Assembly (NCBI RefSeq): GCF_003491345.1
Contig: NZ_CP025513.1
Span: forward strand, 434,001 to 498,000
Source: Neorhizobium sp. SOG26
GTDB taxonomy: Bacteria > Pseudomonadota > Alphaproteobacteria > Rhizobiales > Rhizobiaceae
Length of the DNA: 64,000 nt
Direction of reading: 5' to 3'
Shown: piece after piece, positions 1-9,301 of the stretch
Numbering within the stretch: position 1 is the first letter of the stretch
How the letters are laid out: every line of letters starts with the position of its first letter
The notes under the pieces: model-generated
Told to the model about the DNA's origin: nothing
The model's database searches: none
What the model saw: the letters and a program-made list of their open reading frames with translations, nothing else
Position numbers and translations under genes: made by a program

Positions 1-161
1 CGAACAAGCCGATGCGCTTGCAGGTTCAGGCGGTAGGCTCACGCGTCAACCACTATTTCGATCGCGTTTGGGCGCCTGGGGAAACGCGCCAAACGCGGCT
101 CGTCGTGATCGGTGAAAGAGGCATCGACCGTTCTGCAATCGAGAGAATGCTGGCGGCCTGA
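1..161 (+). CDS. cobW: CobW C-terminal end (partial, runs off window start)
   Basis: The first 161 bases hold the last ~52 codons of a gene entering from the left; the frame begins at base 3 and ends with TGA at 159-161. The residues (…VNHYFDRVWAPGE…, ending …IERMLAA) match the C-terminal domain of the CobW/YjiA family of GTP-dependent metallochaperones. CobW is thought to handle the metal for the cobaltochelatase, and cobW lies directly before cobN in rhizobial cob clusters, as here (16 bp gap). The GTPase domain is outside the window. Family assignment rests on the tail and on gene order. Confidence 0.82.
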   Translation, partial: NKPMRLQVQAVGSRVNHYFDRVWAPGETRQTRLVVIGERGIDRSAIERMLAA

Positions 162-177
162 AGGCCAGAATGACATT

Positions 178-3100
178 ATGCACATACTTGCTACCACATC
201 GTCGTCACTTGACGACCTCATCGAGCCGGTTGACCTGAAACAGGCACCGGCTGATGTGGTGGTCCTGTCCTTCTCGCCCAGCGATCTCAACAGCATCACC
301 TCTGCCTGGCCCGCGAGCGGCGCCACATCTATCAGCACGGCAAACCTCAACGATCTCCGCCACCCGATGTCGGTTGACTTGTGGCTGGACAAGACGGCAG
401 TCCATGCCAAGCTGATCTTGGTGCGCATCTTGGGTGGCTTTGATCGGTGGCAGTATGGTGTGGAGCAACTTGCAACTCTCGCTAGAACCAGAAATATCAA
501 GCTGGCACTTCTGCCCGGCGAATGCAGTGTTCGGGACGATCGTCTTGCAGCGGCATCCACCGTTAACGCAGATCAACTGGCTGCCATCCTTGCCTGCTTC
601 CGTCAGGGCGGGCGCAATAACATGCTACTGCTGGCAGGCCATCTGGACGCGCTCGCACGTGATCAGGTGATTGACCTTGTTCCTGCGCAAGAAGTACCCA
701 AGAGCGGGTTCTATCACCCGGGCACGGGTATAGTAGCGCTTGACTCGCTACTGGCCAATCAGCCCTGCTCCGCTCCGCGGTTGCCAATTCTCTTCTATCG
801 GTCGATGCTGCTCGCCGATGATGTGTCTCCGATCGACAAACTGTTCGAGTGCCTAGCCGCACGCGGCTTTGTTCCCATACCGTTGTTCCTCGGCAGTTTG
901 AAGGATCCAGAATGTCTTGACTTCGTCCAGACAGCTATGGAGGCGATCGATCCTGCGGCCATCTTGTCGACCACGGCCTTTGCCGCGGGAGCGGACGTGA
1001 ATAACGACACTATTTTCGATATCTGTGGCGCACCTGTGTTCCAGATTGTCGTCGCAACGACGCCACGGGACGCGTGGTCGAGTAATGAACGCGGCCTTGG
1101 ACCATCCGACCTCGCCATGCACGTCTTCCTCCCGGAATTGGACGGCAGGATTCTCGCCGGTGCCATCTCTTTCAAACAAGGTACCGAGTTGTCGCGTGTC
1201 TTCAATCAACCCGAACTAGATCGAGTTGAACACGTCGTTGAAAGGATCGGCAGCTTCCTGCGCATGCAGCGGACGCCTCGGGCTGAGCGGAAGATAGCGA
1301 TCCTCATGCCGGACTATCCAAATGCTCCCGGCCGGACCGGCTATGCCGTTGGACTGGACGTCCCGCAAAGCGTGCTCTCGATTATGGATACATTGGCAGC
1401 CGCAGGATATCGGCTTTCAACTCAGCCCAGCAGCCCGCGCGATCTTTTGGGCCGGCTGGAGTGCGAGGGTGGGCTGGCGCTGGATGACTACATCCGCAGC
1501 TTGCAGCTGCTGCCTGCAGGCGCCTTAGAGGCAACCGAAGCCGCATGGGGTCCATGCGAGCATGATCCTGACGTAGCCGGAGGCGTCTTCCGGTTCCGCG
1601 CGCATACCTTTGGGAACGTCACCGTTGCGCTCGCTCCTGACCGTGGCCGGCACGCAAATCGACGCGCCGATTATCACGATCCGCACCTCCCACCTCGCCA
1701 TTCCCTGCTTGCGTTCGGTATGTGGCTACGCCAGACGCTCAATGTCGACGCCGTGGTTCATGTCGGTGCCCATGGTACACTGGAATGGCTTCCCGGCAAG
1801 ACGGTTGCGCTGTCAAAGTCCTGCTTTCCCGAAGTCGTGCTAGGTGGCCTCCCTGTCATCTATCCGTTCATCGTTTCCAACCCCGGGGAAGCAGCGGTGG
1901 CAAAACGGCGGATCGGAGCGGTGACCATCGGTCATCTGCCACCGATGCTGAGCAGCGCCGGTCTCACGGAAGATCACATGAAACTGGAACTGCTTGTCGA
2001 TGAATATGCACAAGCCGACGGTCTGGATCGGCGGCGCCGAAATCGGCTTGCACAGTTGATAGTTGAAACAGCCCATGAAGTCGGCCTTGGTGCCGAAGCC
2101 GGTTTCTCGCGTGATGATGATCCCGACACTGCGCTCGCGAGGATCGATGCGTTCCTGTGCGATCTGAAGGATTTCTCGATCAAGGACGGCCAGCATGTCT
2201 TCGGCGTTGCGGCTAGGGACGAAACCGATGGGCTGAGGCTTGCCAGTGTGGCTTGCGAACGCGCGGCTTTACTGGCGGCCTTGGACGGTCGGCACATCCG
2301 TCCGGGTCCCTCAGGAGCACCAGCGAGGGGTCGCCGTGACGTTATGCCCACTGGCCGCAATCTCTATACCAGCGACCCTCGTACCCTTCCCACCCCTACG
2401 GCATACGAACTCGGCAAACAGGCAGCAGACGAGGTGCTGCGTCGATACCTCCAGGATCACGGTGAATGGCCAAGAAGCCTCATCTTCGACCTCTGGGGAA
2501 GTGCGTCGCTTCGCAGCGGCGGCGAAGAGGTCGCGCAGGTTCTTGCGCTTATGGGAGCACGGCCGACGTACGATCCCGAAACCGGGCGCGTAACCGGTCT
2601 CGACATCATCCCGCCGGCTCAACTCGGACGCCCCCGGGTCGACGTGACGCTGAGGATATCGGGGTTGTTTCGCGACATGTTCCCCGCCCTCATTGCCCTT
2701 TTGGACGCTGCGACGCGCGCAATCGCGAAGCGCCGGGAAGCGCCAGGTGATAACCCGCTTGCCGAAGCGGCAGAACGGCAAGGCCAGGTGCCTCTCCGCA
2801 TATTCGGCTCGGCACCTGGCACCTACGGAGCGGGTATCGAGGATCGTCTATCCAGCGGTGATTGGCATGAACGCGAGGAATTGGGACAGGCCTATCTGGA
2901 TAACACAAGCCATGCCTTCACGGGCGCGGAAGGTCGCGCCCGTGAAGCAGTGGGACATTTCGCTGATCGCGTTGCCGAAGCCGACTTGCTGGTTCATACC
3001 GGTGATGATCCCGGTCGTGACTTGCTTGATGGATCCGCTGATGTGTCTTTCATCGGCGGCTTTTCCGCGGCGGTCGCGGCGCTGGGTGGAAAAGCGGATG

Positions 3101-3498
3101 TCATAGCGCTTGATACCACTAACCCGAACAAGCCGAAAGCGCGCTCCATTTCCGAAGCTGTGACGCGTGTGGTCAGGGCTCGCGTCGTCAATCCGCGCTT
3201 CGTTGCCGGCCAAATGCGGCACGGACCGCGCGGCGCTGCTGAGCTAGTGGAGGCGGTCGATCGGCTGATTGGCTTCGCGGAGACCACCTGCGCAATCCCC
3301 CAGTCGCTGATTGAGGCGACGTACGACTCTTATGTCCTAGACCCGCAGGTGCGAAACTTCCTGTTGTCGCAGAATCCTGAAGGGGCACGTTACATGGCAG
3401 ATCGTTTTCGTTCCGCCCTGCAGCGCGGGCTTTGGCACCCGCGCAGAAATGCGGTAGACGAGGAACTGGAAATGCTTGCTCCCGGGAGGGCGGCATGA
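178..3498 (+). CDS. cobN: Cobaltochelatase large subunit CobN
   Basis: This is the 1106-residue large subunit of aerobic cobaltochelatase, which inserts Co2+ into hydrogenobyrinate a,c-diamide with ATP and the CobS/CobT subunits (not in this window). The protein is CobN/magnesium-chelatase-H-like throughout; the conserved HVGAHGTLEWLPGK block lies near residue 527 and the C-terminal DD…DLLDGSADVSFIGGF block near residue 945. The ATG at 178 was chosen because the product then starts MHIL like rhizobial CobN; an in-frame start at 112 would overlap cobW. At 1106 residues it is shorter than the ~1250-1275 usual for CobN, with no visible frameshift. It ends in an ATGA overlap with cobG, so translation is probably coupled. 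Confidence 0.95.
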   Translation: MHILATTSSSLDDLIEPVDLKQAPADVVVLSFSPSDLNSITSAWPASGATSISTANLNDLRHPMSVDLWLDKTAVHAKLILVRILGGFDRWQYGVEQLATLARTRNIKLALLPGECSVRDDRLAAASTVNADQLAAILACFRQGGRNNMLLLAGHLDALARDQVIDLVPAQEVPKSGFYHPGTGIVALDSLLANQPCSAPRLPILFYRSMLLADDVSPIDKLFECLAARGFVPIPLFLGSLKDPECLDFVQTAMEAIDPAAILSTTAFAAGADVNNDTIFDICGAPVFQIVVATTPRDAWSSNERGLGPSDLAMHVFLPELDGRILAGAISFKQGTELSRVFNQPELDRVEHVVERIGSFLRMQRTPRAERKIAILMPDYPNAPGRTGYAVGLDVPQSVLSIMDTLAAAGYRLSTQPSSPRDLLGRLECEGGLALDDYIRSLQLLPAGALEATEAAWGPCEHDPDVAGGVFRFRAHTFGNVTVALAPDRGRHANRRADYHDPHLPPRHSLLAFGMWLRQTLNVDAVVHVGAHGTLEWLPGKTVALSKSCFPEVVLGGLPVIYPFIVSNPGEAAVAKRRIGAVTIGHLPPMLSSAGLTEDHMKLELLVDEYAQADGLDRRRRNRLAQLIVETAHEVGLGAEAGFSRDDDPDTALARIDAFLCDLKDFSIKDGQHVFGVAARDETDGLRLASVACERAALLAALDGRHIRPGPSGAPARGRRDVMPTGRNLYTSDPRTLPTPTAYELGKQAADEVLRRYLQDHGEWPRSLIFDLWGSASLRSGGEEVAQVLALMGARPTYDPETGRVTGLDIIPPAQLGRPRVDVTLRISGLFRDMFPALIALLDAATRAIAKRREAPGDNPLAEAAERQGQVPLRIFGSAPGTYGAGIEDRLSSGDWHEREELGQAYLDNTSHAFTGAEGRAREAVGHFADRVAEADLLVHTGDDPGRDLLDGSADVSFIGGFSAAVAALGGKADVIALDTTNPNKPKARSISEAVTRVVRARVVNPRFVAGQMRHGPRGAAELVEAVDRLIGFAETTCAIPQSLIEATYDSYVLDPQVRNFLLSQNPEGARYMADRFRSALQRGLWHPRRNAVDEELEMLAPGRAA

Positions 3499-4805
3499 CA
3501 GCGATCTTTCAAGAGTCGAACAAGAGCGGCTTGCGACGTGGAGCCTGCCCTGCCCTGTCTTCTCCTATGAGCACCGGTGATGGACTGCTTGCGCGTATCG
3601 CCTTAATCGATCGTATCAGTACAGGGCAACTGTCGCAGTTGTGCGTGCTCGCGAGCCGCCACGGGAATGGCATCATCGATATCTCGTCACGTGGAAATCT
3701 ACAGATCCGTGGTCTCAGCGATGCTTCAGCACGGCTACTAGACCAAGACGTGCGGGCACTGGGATTGCCGGTACGGGAAGATCTCGCCGTAGAACACCCC
3801 CCCCTTGCGGGATTGGATGCTACGGAGATTGCCGATCCCCGTGAGCTTGCAGCGGCCATCAGAGAAGGCTGCAGGGGCATCGAAGGTCTTGCTCCAAAAA
3901 TGTCTGTGGTCGTCGATGGTGGGGGACAGGTGCGGTTGTCAAACCTGCTGGCCGACATCAGACTTGTAGCCAATCCGCATGAGGAAGGTGGTGGCTGGAC
4001 GATCATGCTCGGCGGCACAGAAGTGTCCGGCCGCATCCACGCCACCATGAGCGGCGGCGACGCCGTAGCGGAGGTGTCGAGACTGCTAAAGATGCTGGCA
4101 GCGATAGGACCAGATGCGCGAGGCCGAGATCTCGCCGGGGCCCTCCCCGACAGCACGGTCTCAACAGAAGCAACACCCCCTTTTGGAATTCGGCCCTTGG
4201 TGGACGGGAGGTCCGCAGTCGGAATCGGCCTCCCATTCGGCCAGATTGCAGCGGAGCGGCTTCGTGAGCTTTGTGCCAAGGCGAACGACCTGCATATCGA
4301 TCTCGTTCAGCCCACAATCGAACGTTCGGTGCTTTTCCTTGGTAAGTCTCAGTCCTGCAAGGCATTGCTCGATTTCGCCGAACAGCGGGAGTTCGTAGTT
4401 GCTCCACTAGATCCCCGAGGCGCTATCGCAGTGTGCTCAGGCAGTCCCGCCTGCGCGTCAGCAGCAATCCCAACTCACAGTCTGGCCGCCGGTGTCCTGG
4501 CAGAATTTGCGGATCTGCTCGACGGATCCTTCAAGCTACATGTCACCGGCTGCCCAAAGGGGTGCGCCCATCCTCAGCCTTCCCCTCTTGCCCTTTGCGG
4601 TACAGCCACCGGCATCTCCTTCATCTCTGGTCGCGCAGCCGATCGTCCTTTTCTTACCATATCAAGAACAGAGACGCAGTCCGCGCTCCGTCAGCTCGCC
4701 ACTTTTCTCAAGCGTGAGAAGCGCGAGGGGGAAAGCTCTGCTGCCTGCCTTTCCCGGCTAGGTCCAACTGCGCTAGCCGCCAATACCATGTCAGGACGTT
4801 TATGA
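3495..4805 (+). CDS. cobG: Precorrin-3B synthase CobG
   Basis: This 436-residue protein is the oxygen-dependent enzyme that makes precorrin-3B (hydroxylation at C20 with lactone formation), the step that defines the aerobic B12 pathway. It belongs to the sulfite/nitrite-reductase-like ferredoxin family. Two cysteine pairs suited to a 4Fe-4S centre are visible: C-x5-C in CSGSPACAS (~residue 314) and C-x3-C in GCPKGCAHP (~residue 353). The N-terminus RGACPALSSPMSTGDGLL is typical of CobG. Its ATG overlaps the cobN stop (ATGA), and its TGA overlaps the cobH ATG, placing it inside a translationally coupled run. Confidence 0.95.
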   Translation: MTAIFQESNKSGLRRGACPALSSPMSTGDGLLARIALIDRISTGQLSQLCVLASRHGNGIIDISSRGNLQIRGLSDASARLLDQDVRALGLPVREDLAVEHPPLAGLDATEIADPRELAAAIREGCRGIEGLAPKMSVVVDGGGQVRLSNLLADIRLVANPHEEGGGWTIMLGGTEVSGRIHATMSGGDAVAEVSRLLKMLAAIGPDARGRDLAGALPDSTVSTEATPPFGIRPLVDGRSAVGIGLPFGQIAAERLRELCAKANDLHIDLVQPTIERSVLFLGKSQSCKALLDFAEQREFVVAPLDPRGAIAVCSGSPACASAAIPTHSLAAGVLAEFADLLDGSFKLHVTGCPKGCAHPQPSPLALCGTATGISFISGRAADRPFLTISRTETQSALRQLATFLKREKREGESSAACLSRLGPTALAANTMSGRL

Positions 4806-5431
4806 TCTCATACGACTACATCCGTGAAGGTGATGCTATTTACCGGCAGTCCTTCAATATCATTCGCAAGGAGGCGGATCTCTCTGCCTTCACCGAAGAA
4901 CAGGCCGACATCGCCGTTCGGATGATCCATGCCTGCGGACTCGTCGGGGCTGCGGAACATTTTCTTTTCTCTGCCGACTTCGTTGCCAAGGCTCGCGGAG
5001 CGTTGCATGCTGGCGCGCCGATCTTCTGCGATGCAGAAATGGTGGCTCACGGCATTACCCGCGCTCGTCTCCCAGCCGACAACCCGGTCATCTGCACCTT
5101 GCGTGATGGCAGGACGGTCGAGATTGCGCGTACTATCGGGAATACGCGGTCGGCCGCAGCACTCAATCTATGGGACGGAATGGGCGGCGCGCTCGTCGCA
5201 ATCGGAAACGCTCCGACTGCTCTCTTTCGACTTCTCGAACTACTCGATGCCGGAGCACCTCGCCCCGCCGCCATAATTGGCATGCCTCTAGGCTTTGTCG
5301 GCGCAGCAGAATCAAAAGATGCCTTGATCGCCCACTCGTTCGGGATTCCTTATGCTGTCGTGCGCGGACGTATGGGGGGATCGGCAATGACGGCTGCAGC
5401 AATCAATGCGCTCGCGAGGGCTGGTTTGTGA
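4802..5431 (+). CDS. cobH: Precorrin-8X methylmutase CobH
   Basis: CobH (209 residues) moves the C11 methyl group to C12, converting precorrin-8X to hydrogenobyrinate. The length is normal for the family. The histidine in MIHACGLVGAAE falls at residue 43, the position of the catalytic histidine known from Pseudomonas denitrificans CobH. The C-terminal SFGIPYAVVRGRMGGSAMTAAA segment is also diagnostic. The ATG overlaps the cobG stop, and the last codons (…GTGA) provide the GTG start of cobI, so both junctions are 4-bp overlaps. Confidence 0.96.
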   Translation: MISYDYIREGDAIYRQSFNIIRKEADLSAFTEEQADIAVRMIHACGLVGAAEHFLFSADFVAKARGALHAGAPIFCDAEMVAHGITRARLPADNPVICTLRDGRTVEIARTIGNTRSAAALNLWDGMGGALVAIGNAPTALFRLLELLDAGAPRPAAIIGMPLGFVGAAESKDALIAHSFGIPYAVVRGRMGGSAMTAAAINALARAGL

Positions 5432-6165
5432 CTTCAAGTACGACAGGGAAGTTGTTGGGCGTTGGCACAGGTCCCGGCGATCCGGAATTGGTGACACTCA
5501 AGGCGGTCAAAGCTCTTCAGGAGGCCGATGTGGTCGCCTTCTTCTGCAAGAAAGGTAGCAAGGGGAACGCGCGCGCAATTGTCGACGCGCACATTCGACC
5601 AGAAATCATAGAAATGCCGCTGGTTTATCCGGTTACGGTCGAGACGCAGAAGGATGAGCCCGACTATCTGCGCTCCATTGCAGAGTTCTTTGATCGTTCA
5701 GCCGCTAAAATTTCCCATCATCTGGATGAGGGACGCACGGTCGCCGTTCTGAGCGAAGGAGATCCGTTGTTCTATGGCTCCTACATGCATCTACATGTTC
5801 GCCTTGCCTCCCGATATGCGACCCAAGTCGTAGCAGGCGTAACCGCGATGTCCGGCTGCTGGTCAATGGCAGGACTACCTCTGGTGCAGGGAGATGACGT
5901 ATTGAGCATCCTGCCGGGGACTCTGCCTGAAGAGGCGCTGACAAGTCGGCTGCTTGATACTCATGGTGCCGTGATCATGAAGGTAGGCCGCAACCTGCCG
6001 AAAATTCGTCGGGCCTTGCAAGCGGCCGGCAAACTTCAAGGCGCTCTTTATGTGGAACGCGGTACGATGGCCAGCGGAAGCGCGCAACCGCTGGAAACAC
6101 GCGACGAGAGCCCTGCGCCGTACTTCTCAATCGTGCTGGTCCCTGGCTGGAATACGCGACCATGA
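5428..6165 (+). CDS. cobI: Precorrin-2 C20-methyltransferase CobI
   Basis: CobI (245 residues) is a SAM-dependent tetrapyrrole methylase that converts precorrin-2 to precorrin-3A. The family SAM loop GVGTGPGDPELVTL is near the N-terminus and VLSEGDPLFYGSY is near residue 110. The start is GTG at 5428, in a GTGA overlap with the cobH stop. The open frame extends back to 5170, but that stretch lies in another frame of cobH and encodes nothing family-like. The ATG of cobJ overlaps its TGA. Confidence 0.95.
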   Translation: MTSSTTGKLLGVGTGPGDPELVTLKAVKALQEADVVAFFCKKGSKGNARAIVDAHIRPEIIEMPLVYPVTVETQKDEPDYLRSIAEFFDRSAAKISHHLDEGRTVAVLSEGDPLFYGSYMHLHVRLASRYATQVVAGVTAMSGCWSMAGLPLVQGDDVLSILPGTLPEEALTSRLLDTHGAVIMKVGRNLPKIRRALQAAGKLQGALYVERGTMASGSAQPLETRDESPAPYFSIVLVPGWNTRP

Positions 6166-6938
6166 ACAGATCGGCTGCCGGATCATTGACTGTGGTAGGG
6201 CTTGGCCCTGGTAATCCGGAGCAGATGACGCCGGAGGCAGCGGCGGCCGTTGCCGCTGCTGAGGATTTCTTTGGCTATTTCCCGTATCTTGATCGGCTCT
6301 CCCTTCGTCCCGACCAGCGCCGCCACGCTTCGGACAACCGCGAGGAGCTGGCCCGCGCCAGGGCGGCGTTGCAGATGGCCATCGCAGGTGGAAAAGTCTG
6401 CGTCGTCTCCGGCGGCGATCCTGGCGTTTTCGCCATGGCGGCTGCCGTCTGTGAGGCAATCGAAGAAGGACCCTCGGACTGGAGAGATCTCGAGGTTCTT
6501 GTTGTTCCGGGCGTCACAGCCATGCTTGCCGTTGCTGCCAAGGCCGGCGCGCCTCTGGGGCACGACTTCTGTGCCATTTCTCTCTCGACCAACCTGAAGC
6601 CTTGGGCGATCATCGAAAAGCGTATTACTGCTGCGGCAGAGGCCGGCTTCGTCATCGCCTTCTACAACCCTGTCAGCAAAGCCCGTCCGCATCAGCTCAG
6701 CGAAGCGCTTGATCTTCTGCGTCGCCATTTGCCAGCCGATGTACCGGTGATCTTCGGCCGCGCAGCCGGCCGGCCAAACGAATCTATTCGGATCCTCCCG
6801 CTCGCGGATGCGACCAGTGACATGGCCGACATGGCGACGTGCATCATTATCGGCTCGGCGGAAACGCGGTTAATCAGGCGAGGTGACAGGCAGCCTCTGG
6901 TCTATTCTCCCCGCAGCTACACAGGCGGGAAAGCATGA
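6162..6938 (+). CDS. cobJ: Precorrin-3B C17-methyltransferase CobJ
   Basis: This 258-residue tetrapyrrole methylase performs C17 methylation and ring contraction of precorrin-3B to precorrin-4. The SAM-binding loop VVGLGPGNPEQMTPEA is at the N-terminus, VVSGGDPGVFAMA is near residue 80, and FYNPVSKARPHQL near residue 167. The ATG overlaps the cobI TGA. The 3' end overlaps the oppositely oriented cobK by 22 bp, so cobK and cobJ transcripts would be complementary over their 3' ends. Confidence 0.95.
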   Translation: MNRSAAGSLTVVGLGPGNPEQMTPEAAAAVAAAEDFFGYFPYLDRLSLRPDQRRHASDNREELARARAALQMAIAGGKVCVVSGGDPGVFAMAAAVCEAIEEGPSDWRDLEVLVVPGVTAMLAVAAKAGAPLGHDFCAISLSTNLKPWAIIEKRITAAAEAGFVIAFYNPVSKARPHQLSEALDLLRRHLPADVPVIFGRAAGRPNESIRILPLADATSDMADMATCIIIGSAETRLIRRGDRQPLVYSPRSYTGGKA

Positions 6939-7669
6939 GCGAGATAGCGCACCAATTCATCCACGGATCCGACTTTGAGAACCTCCGGCAGCGATGGCCG
7001 ATCAATCAGCACAACCTCTATTCCAAGCTTCCGGGCCGCCGCGATTTTACCATAGCTCGCAGGGCCGCCGCTGTTCTTCGCGATGACAACATCGATGTCG
7101 TGCTCGAGCAACAGTCCCTCCTCTTCAGCTTCCTTGAAGGGGCCGCGGCCGGTAAAATAGACAGCCTGAGGAACCTTGAGCGGCGGGTCCACCGGATCGA
7201 CGCTGCGAATCACGTAGCGGTGCTGCGGTGCCGCCTCGAACGGCAGCAAGTCCTGTCGGCCAAGCGTCAGGAAAACGCGACGGGGGCTTGGTCCCAACAC
7301 CGCGACGGCATCACTGACACTGCTGGTGGTCCGCCATCGGTCGCCAATCTGAGGGCTCCATGGTGCGCGCCGCAACGCGATCAACGGGACACCCGAAAGC
7401 TTCGATGCAAGCGCCGCATTGGCGGAAATCTGCGCAGCATAGGGATGTGTTGCATCCACCAGCATGACAAAATCTTGGGCACGAAGATAGCGCGCCAGTC
7501 CTTCCACCCCCCCGAAACCGCCAACCCGCAAGGGGACGGTATGCTCCGCGGGGGATCGGGTGCGGCCCGCCAACGAGAGTTGCACAGCGTATCGCCGGTC
7601 CGCACCCAGCAGGTCCGCGATCCGGCGCGCCTCCGCCGTTCCGCCAAGTATGAGGATGGGGTACTTCAC
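6917..7669 (-). CDS. cobK: Precorrin-6A reductase CobK
   Basis: CobK (250 residues) is the NADPH-dependent reductase of precorrin-6A to dihydro-precorrin-6A. The Rossmann-like start ILILGGTAEARRIADLL and the later VDATHPYAAQIS block are typical. The start is GTG (7667-7669), preceded on the minus strand by AGGAG with a 5-nt gap; an open extension to 7975 lies inside cobL and is not family-like. It runs against its neighbours. Its start codon is one base from the cobL ATG, so each gene's ribosome-binding site lies inside the other, and its end overlaps cobJ. Confidence 0.94.
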   Translation of the reverse strand: MKYPILILGGTAEARRIADLLGADRRYAVQLSLAGRTRSPAEHTVPLRVGGFGGVEGLARYLRAQDFVMLVDATHPYAAQISANAALASKLSGVPLIALRRAPWSPQIGDRWRTTSSVSDAVAVLGPSPRRVFLTLGRQDLLPFEAAPQHRYVIRSVDPVDPPLKVPQAVYFTGRGPFKEAEEEGLLLEHDIDVVIAKNSGGPASYGKIAAARKLGIEVVLIDRPSLPEVLKVGSVDELVRYLAHAFPPV

Positions 7670-7670
7670 A

Positions 7671-8918
7671 ATGTCTCCTGAGTCGAACCGCGACCATGCA
7701 CCGTTGACCCGCTGGCTGTCCATCGTTGGGATCGGCGAGAATGGTGTTCTTGGACTAGGTGACGGTGCAAAGCGAGCTATATCTTCTGCTCGTGTAGTCT
7801 TTGGAGGCCGGAGACACCTCGAACTTGCATCACCTTTGATTTCTGGCGAGGCGCGAGCATGGGGAACGCCATTCGATGTAACAATGGCTGACGTGATGGC
7901 GCTGAGGCAGCAGCCGGTCTGCGTGCTTGCTTCTGGCGACCCTTTCTTGTTCGGCGTCGGGGTTACTTTAGCCAAACTCGTACCTGCCAGCGAATACGCG
8001 GCGTTTCCCGCTCCATCAGCCTTCTCGCTTGCAGCATCGAGGCTCGGCTGGCCACTTCAGGACGTAGAAGCCGTTTCGCTTCATGGCCGTCCAATCGACC
8101 TGATCCGTCCGCTCCTGCATCCAGGCCGTCGGGTGATGGCACTGACATCCGATGGCCAGGGCCCTGCAGCCATTTCACACTTGCTCTGCGAAAATGGGTT
8201 TGGAAAGTCCCGAATGACGGTTCTTGAGGCGATTGGCGGCGACAAGGAGCGCTTGCGAACATCTCGGGCATCGGAGTTTCGGTTCGACGATATTAATGAA
8301 CTAAACGTCGTCGCGATTGAGTTGTACGGAACAGGGCGTATCTTGCCCCTTTCGAACGGCCTCGACGACGATCTGTTCGAGCACGATGGTCAGATTACAA
8401 AACGCGAAGTCCGTGCCGTGACGCTTTCGGCCCTCGCTCCCCGCCGTGGCGAGTTGTTATGGGACATCGGCGCAGGCTCAGGATCGATCGGGATAGAATG
8501 GATGTTGCGGCATCCGTCGATGCGAGCCATTGCAGTAGAAAGGAATCCAGTCCGGGCAGCACGCGCGTGTCGGAATGCTCAAACCTGTGGAGTACCGGAT
8601 CTCAAGGTCGTTGAAGGCACCGCTCCAGGGGTCCTTACCGACCTTGACGATCCAGATGCAATCTTCATCGGCGGTGGCGGCAGCGAGAACGGCTTACTCG
8701 AAGCGGCTGCGGCACGACTGAAGCCCGAAGGGCGGCTGGTGGCAAATGCCGTGACACTTGAGATGGAGACAGTTCTGCTTGCCGCACACGCGCGGCTAGG
8801 GGGCCAATTCATCCGCCTGCAGGTTAGCCGGGTGGAGCCGGTGGGTTCAATGCAAGGCTGGAAGGTAGCAATGCCAGTGACGCAATGGATCTGGCAGAAG
8901 ACGGAGGAGCAACAATGA
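7671..8918 (+). CDS. cobL: Precorrin-6Y C5,15-methyltransferase (decarboxylating) CobL
   Basis: CobL (415 residues) is a fusion of the two activities split as CbiE and CbiT in anaerobes: methylation at C5 and C15 with decarboxylation at C12. The N-terminal tetrapyrrole-methylase domain (IVGIGENGVLGLG, then VLASGDPFLFGVG near residue 85) covers about 1-200. The C-terminal class I methyltransferase domain carries the SAM loop LLWDIGAGSGSIGIEW near residue 261. The ATG at 7671 is the only start placing the methylase loop close to the N-terminus. Its end overlaps cobE (ATGA). Confidence 0.95.
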   Translation: MSPESNRDHAPLTRWLSIVGIGENGVLGLGDGAKRAISSARVVFGGRRHLELASPLISGEARAWGTPFDVTMADVMALRQQPVCVLASGDPFLFGVGVTLAKLVPASEYAAFPAPSAFSLAASRLGWPLQDVEAVSLHGRPIDLIRPLLHPGRRVMALTSDGQGPAAISHLLCENGFGKSRMTVLEAIGGDKERLRTSRASEFRFDDINELNVVAIELYGTGRILPLSNGLDDDLFEHDGQITKREVRAVTLSALAPRRGELLWDIGAGSGSIGIEWMLRHPSMRAIAVERNPVRAARACRNAQTCGVPDLKVVEGTAPGVLTDLDDPDAIFIGGGGSENGLLEAAAARLKPEGRLVANAVTLEMETVLLAAHARLGGQFIRLQVSRVEPVGSMQGWKVAMPVTQWIWQKTEEQQ

Positions 8919-9301
8919 TCGTGGCCGGGATGGGCTGCAGGCGCGGAACGCCCGTGAATGAACTCGAAGCCGCACTGCTTTCGGCCTGTGATCGCGCCCG
9001 CATCGATCCTGCTTCTATTCGCGCCTTGGCCACAGGACGGATCAAGGCGAACGAAACGGGCTTAATAGACCTTGCACAGCGCCTCGGTTTGCCGCTTCAC
9101 ATAGTAGGAGACGAGGAACTGAGGGCATCTGCGCCGCGAACTCACACAATCTCCCGCCAGAGCCTCGCACACACACAATCGACCAGCCTCTCAGAAGCAG
9201 CAGCGCTTGCCGTGGCAGGCGCCAGCGCTCTCCTGATTGCAACCCGCATAGTAACCAAACGCGCCACGTGTGCACTAGCCCAGTCGGCGGAGGCTCAATG
9301 A
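8915..9301 (+). CDS. cobE: CobE/CbiG-C-terminal-domain protein
   Basis: This 128-residue protein is homologous to the C-terminal domain of CbiG and to P. denitrificans CobE. The start [12 protein letters not shown] and the block [18 protein letters not shown] are characteristic. CobE has been linked to corrin synthesis, but its exact chemistry is less settled than that of its neighbours. The ATG at 8915 overlaps the cobL TGA; an earlier in-frame ATG at 8885 would overlap cobL by 34 bp. Its TGA overlaps the cobM ATG. Sitting between two methyltransferase genes fits a role in the same pathway. Confidence 0.88.
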   Translation: MIVAGMGCRRGTPVNELEAALLSACDRARIDPASIRALATGRIKANETGLIDLAQRLGLPLHIVGDEELRASAPRTHTISRQSLAHTQSTSLSEAAALAVAGASALLIATRIVTKRATCALAQSAEAQ

